52,441 bases of DNA from positions 1-52,441 of IMG/VR virus record IMGVR_UViG_3300030333_005141; one strand, written 5' to 3'. Below are positions 35,917 through 41,480 of the stretch, one piece after another (position 1 is the first letter of the stretch; each line of letters opens with the position of its first letter). The DNA comes from a virus. Position numbers and translations under genes: made by a program. The notes under the pieces were generated by a model, which worked only from the letters and a program-made list of their open reading frames with translations, had not been told where the DNA came from and did not search any database.

Positions 35917-35936
35917 GTTATTCTCCTTTTAAATGT

Positions 35937-36053
35937 TAAGCAGCAGAGTCAGGATGTCTCAGGGGTTAGCGGACAGGCACTGGCAATATTCCTTTAATTA
36001 GGACCATGCTCTTGGCGGTCAGGCGATTACCTGGTGCAATCTTCTGCTGCTTA
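35937..36053 (-). other. Structured intergenic element D, 11-bp closing stem
   Basis: TAAGCAGCAGA (35937-35947) pairs perfectly with TCTGCTGCTTA (36043-36053). Inner hairpins include CAGG/CCTG and TCCT/AGGA. No ORF is in it. It is the longest perfect closing stem of the set. Confidence 0.6.
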
Positions 36054-36070
36054 TAAAATTAATAAATTAT

Positions 36071-36158
36071 TGAAAGATTACACACGCCATTACAGGCGTC
36101 CCTTTAAAACTTCCCTACAACCTTAGCCCACAGCTCGTTTGTGGCTCCTCATCTTTCA
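36071..36158 (-). other. Structured intergenic element E (three-way junction)
   Basis: TGAAAGAT pairs with ATCTTTCA (8 bp), enclosing hairpins ACGCC/GGCGT and CCACA/TGTGG. The arrangement is tRNA-like in size but has no tRNA consensus. Confidence 0.6.
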
Positions 36159-36161
36159 TTA

Positions 36162-36240
36162 AGCATACTCTAGTTTGACATAGATAGTTAATCTATCGGA
36201 CGCCTCTCGAGAGCTTATATCCGCCCCTAATTGGTATGCT
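36162..36240 (-). other. Structured intergenic element F (three-way junction)
   Basis: AGCATAC pairs with GTATGCT (7 bp), enclosing GATAG/CTATC and a CTCTCGAGAG hairpin. Elements D-F fill the roughly 330-base gap between the start-less ORF and the next small membrane protein; no gene was seen there. Confidence 0.55.
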
Positions 36241-36247
36241 AGCAATC

Positions 36248-36346
36248 CTAAAATAACCATTTAACGATATAATACCATATAGTTGCACCTATTAGGAAAA
36301 TTCCTAAATAAATGAGCCAATTTGGTATATTAGATAAAAAATCCAT
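36248..36346 (-). CDS. Very small membrane protein
   Basis: A 32-residue protein, almost entirely one hydrophobic helix (WLIYLGIFLIGATIWYYIV). It has a very strong ribosome site (AAAGGAGGAATCA), which is the main reason to call it. It probably sits in the inner membrane; the role is unknown. Confidence 0.65.
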   Translation of the reverse strand: MDFLSNIPNWLIYLGIFLIGATIWYYIVKWLF

Positions 36347-36357
36347 TGATTCCTCCT

Positions 36358-36591
36358 TTATTTTAACATTAAATCTTTCTTTTTAGGTTTTACGTCCATA
36401 AGCTTAAAAGCTTCAAGTTTAGTCTTGATATAATTAATTTGTTTACCAAAACCGTTGTTTATTTCTATGGTTTCTTTAATATCATAGTGTAAATCTTTAT
36501 TAATTATAGATTTCATCACTATTCTGTGATCTTTTGCCATATCATCAAAAGAATTGTAATCAGTATTGTCTGATTTAGTATTATTTGCCAT
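36358..36591 (-). CDS. Hypothetical small charged protein
   Basis: A 77-residue helical, Lys/Asp-rich protein with AAAGGAGGCATA before the ATG. Its last coding bases adjoin the leader of the 32-residue membrane protein, and its start touches the stop of the upstream zinc-finger gene. No family is recognised. Confidence 0.65.
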   Translation of the reverse strand: MANNTKSDNTDYNSFDDMAKDHRIVMKSIINKDLHYDIKETIEINNGFGKQINYIKTKLEAFKLMDVKPKKKDLMLK

Positions 36592-36899
36592 TATGCCTCC
36601 TTTAGCATCTTTTTAGTCTTTAAATACTGTCTTTTTGCATTTGTAAGTTCTTTAGGAATATCATTAGGTTTTAGACTGCTATTGTCTGCTATTAATCGAT
36701 TGATATACTGATCAGCAAGATCTTTTCTGTATTTTTCTTGTATATCTTTATAATATTGACTACGTAGCCTATAATTTGATACTCTATCATCACATTCACT
36801 ACATATAGTGTAGTTTGCTAAATGAGACAGCATATTTGGTAGTTTGAGTTTTTTGGGTTGCTTTTTTAAGTCTTCATTAAAACATTTTAAGCATCTCAT
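36591..36899 (-). CDS. Zinc-finger protein with two CxxC pairs
   Basis: A 102-residue protein beginning MRCLKCFNEDLK, with CSEC about 35 residues later, so one zinc site of four cysteines is likely. The rest is basic and helical. The ATG at 36899 is preferred over 36941 because AGAGGAGTAAATAT directly precedes it. The long leader holds a structured element with a possible pseudoknot. A regulatory or nucleic-acid-binding role is plausible, not shown. Confidence 0.65.
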   Translation of the reverse strand: MRCLKCFNEDLKKQPKKLKLPNMLSHLANYTICSECDDRVSNYRLRSQYYKDIQEKYRKDLADQYINRLIADNSSLKPNDIPKELTNAKRQYLKTKKMLKEA

Positions 36900-36924
36900 A
36901 TATTTACTCCTCTTTCTAATGTTC

Positions 36925-37017
36925 GAGGTAGGACAAATCACGAAAACCTACCTCAGGGTATACAGGGGGTAACCCTAGTCGGCAAACCTAGAATGGCTTG
37001 CGTAAAAGATGTGATTT
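36925..37017 (-). other. Structured leader element G with possible pseudoknot
   Basis: GAGGTAGG/CCTACCTC form an 8-bp hairpin whose 14-base loop contains AAATCAC; that loop pairs perfectly with GTGATTT at 37011-37017. An AGGGT/ACCCT hairpin lies between. The pairings can coexist as a pseudoknot or compete. It sits just upstream of the zinc-finger gene's ribosome site. Confidence 0.55.
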
Positions 37018-37018
37018 T

Positions 37019-37204
37019 TTAATAAACTACTATGTTACTATTTGCTTCTTTATTTGCTCTTAATAAATTATCTATATCTTTATCTAATTTGATGCCATTA
37101 TTTGTTAAGAAGTATTTAACATCTATACCTGTTCTTAATTGAAGGATAATATTTAGCATATGTTGTGCTGTGTTACTCTGTAATATTTTCTTATTTAGCG
37201 TCAT
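37019..37204 (-). CDS. Hypothetical small protein
   Basis: A 61-residue helical protein (ILQSNTAQHMLNIILQLRTG) with TTGGAGGCTAT before the ATG. It is flanked on both sides by structured elements. No family is recognised. Confidence 0.6.
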   Translation of the reverse strand: MTLNKKILQSNTAQHMLNIILQLRTGIDVKYFLTNNGIKLDKDIDNLLRANKEANSNIVVY

Positions 37205-37220
37205 ATAGCCTCCAAATTAA

Positions 37221-37323
37221 TAGAGAGTCGTGCTAATCCGCCACGTATGATTAGTTTTAAATAAGTTCGTCCACGGGACTTGCCCATGAGGCTCTTCTTA
37301 TTGGCTAATATCTTGACTCTCTA
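37221..37323 (-). other. Structured intergenic element H (three-way junction)
   Basis: TAGAGAGTC pairs with GACTCTCTA (9 bp). Inside are CTAATC/GATTAG and AATAAG/CTTATT, the latter topped by CACGGG/CCCATG around a 5-base loop. It fills the whole gap between two small genes. Confidence 0.6.
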
Positions 37324-37327
37324 ATAG

Positions 37328-37375
37328 TTATCCTTTAAAGTTATACCACAATGCATATAACTGTTTTTTCTTCAT
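37328..37375 (-). CDS. Possible 15-residue coupled peptide
   Basis: MKKKQLYALWYNFKG, whose ATG overlaps the stop of the preceding gene (ATGA). Only the coupling supports it; it may be a chance ORF. Confidence 0.25.
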   Translation of the reverse strand: MKKKQLYALWYNFKG

Positions 37376-37590
37376 TTTCTTGATTGACGCTTCCGATACT
37401 TCGGGATACCTTTTCCTCCAGTATTTGAGTGCCCATCTTTCAAGTTGAAATCTCTTTGAGTAGAGACATCTTCTTTGTTGCATGTTACTACTCCTTTCTG
37501 CATATGTTCATCATACGCTTTTTGCTGTAGTTCTTTTATAGTTAATTCCTCTAATTCTTTCATTCCTTCATAATAAATATGATCTTCCAT
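37372..37590 (-). CDS. Hypothetical small protein
   Basis: A 72-residue protein with an acidic helical N-terminal half (MKELEELTIKELQQKAYDEH) and a basic, Gly/Arg-rich C-terminus. It has a strong ribosome site (CAAGGAGGATAT). No family is recognised. Confidence 0.6.
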   Translation of the reverse strand: MEDHIYYEGMKELEELTIKELQQKAYDEHMQKGVVTCNKEDVSTQRDFNLKDGHSNTGGKGIPKYRKRQSRK

Positions 37591-37611
37591 ATATCCTCCT
37601 TGTTAATAAAA

Positions 37612-37735
37612 TATAACCTCAAATCGCTACCTATAGGCAGAGTTTGCTACTTATGGACATACATAAGTTTAATTGGTGGATTTCCAACAAGCCGAATTAT
37701 AGGATTTTGCCCTATTTATGCTCAATGAGGTTATA
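37612..37735 (-). other. Structured intergenic element I, 10-bp closing stem
   Basis: TATAACCTCA pairs with TGAGGTTATA (10 bp), enclosing CTTATG/CATAAG, TTGG/CCAA and ATAGG/CCTAT hairpins, so a multibranched fold. No ORF is in it. Confidence 0.6.
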
Positions 37736-37753
37736 ATGTTATATCTAATGCGC

Positions 37754-37829
37754 ATTGCAGAGTTCCAGGCGCGACCTGGGGATCATTTTACACTATTCGG
37801 TTCAACCCAAATAGTAACCGCTCTGCAAT
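37754..37829 (-). other. Structured intergenic element J (three-way junction)
   Basis: ATTGCAGAG pairs with CTCTGCAAT (9 bp), enclosing CCAGG/CCTGG with a 5-base loop and ACTATT/AATAGT. Together with element I it occupies the 300-base gap 37591-37890; only an unsupported 18-codon ORF also lies there. Confidence 0.6.
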
Positions 37830-37890
37830 TCTTTACTTCTAAATTTTGAGCAGTTTTTACCATGTCGTGCTCAGGACAAGTTTACACAAG

Positions 37891-38115
37891 TTACATTGTG
37901 CGAGGGTTTATGAATAGTTTTCTTGCCCATTTATACCTCTTTCGTAACTTATTTACAATTGCCATTTGAATATAGAATTGTACTACGATAAAAGGTAATG
38001 AGATGCCAACTATGAGAATGCTTTTGAGTATAAATACCCAATACATTGGTGGTGTGATTTTGTACCAAAATGCTAATGCTGATAAACTAATGAATATTTT
38101 AAAAATCTTTTTCAT
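37891..38115 (-). CDS. Small two-helix membrane protein
   Basis: A 74-residue protein with two hydrophobic segments (about residues 5-28 and 29-52) and a basic C-terminal tail (NKLRKRYKWARKLF). AAGGGGGAACATA precedes the ATG, inside the end of the previous gene. Positive-inside topology puts the tail in the cytoplasm. Unknown function; a membrane defence or host-takeover role is possible. Confidence 0.65.
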   Translation of the reverse strand: MKKIFKIFISLSALAFWYKITPPMYWVFILKSILIVGISLPFIVVQFYIQMAIVNKLRKRYKWARKLFINPRTM

Positions 38116-38251
38116 TATGTTCCCCCTTGATTAGTTTAACTGCTTCGCGTTGTGCTTGCGGTACAGTAGTAATTTCGTTTGTTTCATTTACCCTACAAAC
38201 TACATTACCGAATTGGTCTACTGTTAAAAAGAAGTTTCCTGTATCAGTCAT
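38099..38251 (-). CDS. Small hypothetical protein, first gene of the leftward string
   Basis: A 50-residue protein (MTDTGNFFLTVDQFGNVVCR start) with a beta-rich first half and a helical second half (VPQAQREAVKLIKG). AAAGG lies somewhat far (12 bases) before the ATG. It overlaps the membrane protein gene by 17 bases. Confidence 0.6.
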   Translation of the reverse strand: MTDTGNFFLTVDQFGNVVCRVNETNEITTVPQAQREAVKLIKGEHNEKDF

Positions 38252-38374
38252 AAATGGCCTGCCTTTCTATGTTTTATTAATAGTTAATAGTAACTGCTGT
38301 TAAGTCTGTATATCTTTTAAAAAACCTTGTTTATGTGTACTAAAAGACTAATATAGCACTAAGTAATAGGTAGT

Positions 38375-38405
38375 TAAAAAGGGGATAATAGATTTTACCC
38401 CCTTT
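38375..38405 (-). terminator. Rho-independent terminator of the 38.4-kb gene
   Basis: On the minus strand AAAGGGG and CCCCTTT form a stem with a 17-base loop, followed by further T residues. It lies 19 bases after the stop of the 137-residue gene, so that gene is transcribed separately from the downstream string. Confidence 0.65.
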
Positions 38406-38423
38406 ATGCTAATGAAACCTAAA

Positions 38424-38837
38424 CTACCTTAAATCTGCTAATGTTACAGAAGAGTAGTCAATCGTCTCAGGTTGTGGACGAAATATAACGGTATAGCATT
38501 CTACATCAGTGCCGTTATGCTTTTTCGTCCTTACAGGTGATACAGACGATTGATTATAAGGCTTATCGGCTATATGCTGTAGTTTAGGATTCATACCCAA
38601 GAACATCTGAACTGCTTTTACAGATAATGTTGTTTCATCTTTAAGTTCAGATGTAGATAACACAGTAATAGCAATATTGTTAGAGTATTCATCAGAGAAT
38701 ACAATCTTATCGTGCTGTTTAGTTACAGGATTGTATTCATATTTCACTTGGTTGCCGTCCATTTCAGGCTTATTAGTATTGCGTACTGAAAGAATACCAA
38801 GTGAATTGTTAAGATGTGATTTATTAGTATTTGACAT
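38424..38837 (-). CDS. Hypothetical protein, separately controlled
   Basis: A 137-residue protein, Asn/Thr-rich at the start, with a beta-rich body ending CYTVIFRPQPETIDYSSVTLADLR. It has its own terminator downstream. Its start codon is buried in a perfect 10-bp inverted repeat with the ribosome site (AGGA) in the loop, a strong hint of translational control or autoregulation. No DNA-binding motif is evident. Confidence 0.65.
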   Translation of the reverse strand: MSNTNKSHLNNSLGILSVRNTNKPEMDGNQVKYEYNPVTKQHDKIVFSDEYSNNIAITVLSTSELKDETTLSVKAVQMFLGMNPKLQHIADKPYNQSSVSPVRTKKHNGTDVECYTVIFRPQPETIDYSSVTLADLR

Positions 38838-38871
38838 TGTTTTGTCCTATTCTACTACATTCAAAACAATG
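38835..38871 (-). promoter_or_regulatory. Start-codon-sequestering hairpin
   Basis: CATTGTTTTG (38835-38844) and CAAAACAATG (38862-38871) are perfect complements with a 17-base loop. In the minus-strand mRNA the ATG of the 137-residue gene lies in the stem and the AGGA ribosome site beside it, so folding would block initiation. Confidence 0.6.
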
Positions 38872-39207
38872 GGCAAGGGTGTTAAGATGTAGTTGTTATT
38901 TGTATGTATTAATATCTGCCCAAGCAGATGTTGGCCTGCTTTTAATAGTCTACCCCGTAAGTGAGCGTTACAAATTAGATTGAACAAGAGCAACGGCTAA
39001 ACTCAACGGCTGAGGAAGGCGGCAATCTAATTTTAACGGGAGTGGGGGGTCGGTATATCACGTACACAGATTCTAGGGCAATTTTTTACAAATGCACTTT
39101 TCAACGCAAAAAGGGCTATTTTAGGCAAGATCAGTGCAAAACAAGGGTTAAGGTACCCCTGAAATATTTTTTATATAAAAACCCACGATTGCAGTAATAT
39201 AATTTGT
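38872..39207. other. Non-coding control region, possible origin
   Basis: No credible gene on either strand. Seen: hairpin ATCTGC-CCAA-GCAGAT (38914-38929); a long stem at 38966-39038 (CGTTA, one bulge, AAATTAGATTG pairing with CAATCTAATTTTAACG) whose loop holds two direct CAACGGCT copies; a G-rich stretch (39044-39051); and a very AT-rich run near 39165-39178. Placement between divergent blocks plus long stem, short repeats and AT-rich DNA fits a replication origin or a structured control RNA. Neither is proven. Confidence 0.45.
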
Positions 39208-39237
39208 TTGCAATAGTCATTTAAATAGTGGTATATT
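39208..39237 (+). promoter_or_regulatory. Candidate sigma70-type promoter of the rightward block
   Basis: -35 TTGCAA (39208-39213), an 18-base spacer and -10 TATATT (39232-39237). It points at the rightward genes and has two palindromes just downstream where a repressor would block it. Confidence 0.5.
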
Positions 39238-39263
39238 ACTATACATTCCCGCGGTCGTTAACC

Positions 39264-39300
39264 TAAACTGTAGTTTACTACTGATATAAACTGTAGTTTA
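39264..39300. promoter_or_regulatory. Tandem palindromic operator
   Basis: TAAACTGTAGTTTA occurs twice (39264-39277 and 39287-39300), identical, 23 bases apart (about two helical turns). Each is a 6+2+6 palindrome, the classic form of a dimeric repressor site. They lie between the promoter and the first rightward gene. No repressor was identified in the genome. Confidence 0.65.
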
Positions 39301-39336
39301 TTAACAGATTATTATATTTCAAGGTATAGAGTAGTT

Positions 39337-39450
39337 ATGAGCTATAAACCGCTAAAAACAGACAATATTAAGGTTAAATGGGATACTAGTATTCCTGTTG
39401 ATAATGTTCGTACATATCCAAAAACTGATAAAAGGAAGAAAAATGCCTAG
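39337..39450 (+). CDS. Small leader ORF before the endolysin
   Basis: A 37-residue basic protein (MSYKPLKTDNIKVKWDTSIP start) ending TDKRKKNA. Its last 8 bases overlap the endolysin start, suggesting coupling. The ribosome site is poor (AGAGTAGTT). It could be a real small protein or a coupling leader. Confidence 0.5.
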   Translation: MSYKPLKTDNIKVKWDTSIPVDNVRTYPKTDKRKKNA

Positions 39451-39838
39451 ATTTGGTAAAAGAAGTAGAAATAACCTAGCAACCTGTGATGAAAGGTTAC
39501 AAAAGGTATTTAATGAAGTAATTAAACATGTAGATTGTAGTGTAATAGAGGGTCATAGAAGTGGTGAAAGACAAGATAAATTATTTGAAGAGGGTAAAAC
39601 TAAGGTTAAGTACCCCAATGGTCGTCATAACGCTAATCCAAGTAGGGCTGTTGATGTGGTGCCTTATCCTATCGATTGGAATGATAGAGAACGGTTTCAT
39701 CTTTTCGCTGGTTTTGTGCTTGGTATTGCTAAGTCTATGGAGATAAACTTAAGATGGGGAGGAGACTGGGATCAGGACTGGTATGTTCATGATAACAGAT
39801 TTGATGATTTTCCTCATTTTGAACTAAAAGATGTATGA
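39443..39838 (+). CDS. M15-family peptidase endolysin
   Basis: A 131-residue protein, the usual length for M15C phage endolysins (L-alanyl-D-glutamate or D-Ala-D-Ala type). Motifs: EGHRS (36-40), GRHNANPSRAVDV with zinc ligands H62 and D71, and DFPHFEL with H125. These enzymes cleave the peptide part of peptidoglycan to lyse the host. No signal peptide is seen, so export needs a holin; the small membrane proteins at 51616 and 708 are candidates. Start at ATG 39443 with AGGAAGAAAA, rather than the longer frame from 39398. It lies beside the terminase genes, not in a lysis cassette with the holin. Confidence 0.85.
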   Translation: MPRFGKRSRNNLATCDERLQKVFNEVIKHVDCSVIEGHRSGERQDKLFEEGKTKVKYPNGRHNANPSRAVDVVPYPIDWNDRERFHLFAGFVLGIAKSMEINLRWGGDWDQDWYVHDNRFDDFPHFELKDV

Positions 39839-40601
39839 AATAAGCATTAAACACAAAGGACAAGGTAAGGTAACTTACAATGTCTATACTAAAGATGAGG
39901 CTGATAAAGAGAATGTTAGATACACTTACTGGAAAAAGGCCGAAAAAGGCGACTATGCGCTCACTGATGATAACTATGTGGGAAAAGTCATCCAAAAGAA
40001 ACGTTATAATGGAAATAATGGTGTTGAGTCTTATTACGTGCGTATGCCTTTTGGGTACGCCTTTCATTCTCCTAAGTATCCTAATCAAAAACTTAAAGCG
40101 AATGGTAGAATATCTAATCATACGTTGTCTGGGAAACCTCAATTAGAAGTTAGAAAAGGTACACAGGAGTGGAAAAACCTAGCAATGGTATATAGTGTCT
40201 GTTTTAATATGGATTTAGCAATAGACGCTGTATATGACAATCCAACGGCAAATAAGATAAGAACTGCAAAAAGATGGATGAAAACACAGGAGTTTAAAAG
40301 CATGGTTAAAGACGAATTAAAAGAAGTATTAGCGGAGAAAGGTTACAATAGATCAAAAACTATTGATTTATTAACCGAAGGTCTAGAAATGGCCAAAGTT
40401 AAGAATGATGTTACTAATTATTTAAGAGTTGTAGAGAATTTACAGGATATGCTTGGTATGAAGGATAAAACTGTAACTAAAACTACTACACAATTAGAAG
40501 CTACAGCAACTAGAAAGCTTTTAGATGAAATAAATGAAGAAGAACAGCATTTAAAGGGTACGCAAACCAAGATAGAGGCTAAAACAAGCACTGATGAGTA
40601 A
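39831..40601 (+). CDS. Terminase small subunit candidate
   Basis: A 256-residue basic protein overlapping the endolysin by 8 bases. The C-terminal 110 residues carry helices typical of small terminases: LAIDAVYDNPTANKIRTAKRW (HTH-like), then LTEGLEMAKVKND, VVENLQDMLGMKDK, and a coiled tail. The N-terminal 110 residues are beta-rich and unusual for this family, so this may be a fusion. It lies two short genes before the large terminase, which supports the call. It would recognise packaging sites. Confidence 0.65.
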   Translation: MYEISIKHKGQGKVTYNVYTKDEADKENVRYTYWKKAEKGDYALTDDNYVGKVIQKKRYNGNNGVESYYVRMPFGYAFHSPKYPNQKLKANGRISNHTLSGKPQLEVRKGTQEWKNLAMVYSVCFNMDLAIDAVYDNPTANKIRTAKRWMKTQEFKSMVKDELKEVLAEKGYNRSKTIDLLTEGLEMAKVKNDVTNYLRVVENLQDMLGMKDKTVTKTTTQLEATATRKLLDEINEEEQHLKGTQTKIEAKTSTDE

Positions 40602-41346
40602 AAAAACTAAAGTAAATGATGCTGATTTAAAATTACAAGCATTAATAGATGCGTGGAATAATAGAGATGAAGATGCTGGTTCTAATGTAGATCAATGGAA
40701 AGGCATTGTTAGAGACCAACGTTTAAAAACAATTGCTGACGACTATTATACGCATAGTGATAGTTTATATACTCCTAATGAAGTGTATAATGTTATGAGA
40801 GACCTTCATATATTTGGTGGTGACCCCTATATTAATAAAAAGCAAAAAACTGATTATTTCGATCAAAAAGACTCTAGAGGCGATTATGTAACGCGACCCA
40901 CATATAGTCATGGAGGTAGAACATATGGTTTACCAGATGACGGTTTTATACCACCAGACGGCCAACCTTATTGGATGACCAATCGTGATGTAAGAGATAC
41001 TTTGAATATTCCTTTAAATTTTGATGCTTATAGTGCTGAATTTGGAGGGCATGGTCTACCTCAATTTTCTAATCCTACTTATGATGACTGGACTAGAGAT
41101 AGCTTAAGTTATGAAGCAGTTAGACAAAATAAGCTTTATGGAGACTATGATCAACCAGGTGGAGGTAAATATAACTATCAAGGTGGCATAGAAGATCAGG
41201 CTCATTTTGGTGACCATACTTATGATCAAGGTACAGTTCCTATTAAAGGTGCTCCAGGTAGTAATGAAAATGTTTATTATAACCTTCTTCAGTATGGATT
41301 AAAGGATGTATATGGACCAAGAACTGAAATACCTGAAGTAGAATGA
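40594..41346 (+). CDS. Hypothetical protein between terminase subunits
   Basis: A 250-residue acidic protein rich in Tyr, Asp, Gly and Pro, with no helix-rich core and a probably flexible C-terminal half (YDQPGGGKYNYQGG). It overlaps the gene before it by 8 bases and the next in ATGA. Not recognised; position suggests a packaging or head accessory protein. Confidence 0.6.
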   Translation: MSKKTKVNDADLKLQALIDAWNNRDEDAGSNVDQWKGIVRDQRLKTIADDYYTHSDSLYTPNEVYNVMRDLHIFGGDPYINKKQKTDYFDQKDSRGDYVTRPTYSHGGRTYGLPDDGFIPPDGQPYWMTNRDVRDTLNIPLNFDAYSAEFGGHGLPQFSNPTYDDWTRDSLSYEAVRQNKLYGDYDQPGGGKYNYQGGIEDQAHFGDHTYDQGTVPIKGAPGSNENVYYNLLQYGLKDVYGPRTEIPEVE

Positions 41347-41480
41347 AAAGCACACAAAGAGTCAAAATAGAAACACCTATAGGATCTATCGAAAGCGATA
41401 GTGGTAGTCACTTTATCGATGTATTAACAGTGTTGCTTGTAATAGTTGTTATATATTTTCTCAGGAAACTCATTAAATGA
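41343..41480 (+). CDS. Tail-anchored membrane peptide between the terminase genes
   Basis: A 45-residue protein: a polar N-terminus then a single membrane helix (VLTVLLVIVVIYFL) and a short basic end. Both ends overlap neighbours in ATGA, including the large terminase start, so it is tightly coupled into the packaging operon. A membrane protein here is unusual; a small holin is one option. Confidence 0.7.
   Translation: MKSTQRVKIETPIGSIESDSGSHFIDVLTVLLVIVVIYFLRKLIK

Noticed and set aside
36071-37323. Hammerhead or twister ribozymes
   Set aside because: I looked for the CUGAUGA...GAAA core and found none; the folds do not match a ribozyme I can recall.
31961-37829. N4-type hairpin promoters for the virion polymerase
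   Set aside because: Kept only as an idea: N4 promoters have short 5-7 bp hairpins with 3-base loops and a shared sequence; these elements are larger and share no clear sequence.
37801-37863. 18-codon ORF (MVKTAQNLEVKNCRAV...) in the gap after the two-helix membrane gene
   Set aside because: Very short, no ribosome site, and it overlaps structured element J.
25407-38837. Integrase, repressor or other lysogeny genes
   Set aside because: No recombinase catalytic pattern or HTH repressor was recognised; a lytic lifestyle is the better reading.
39735-40142. 135-codon minus-strand ORF opposite the endolysin and small terminase genes
   Set aside because: Antisense to two coupled genes; no start signal.
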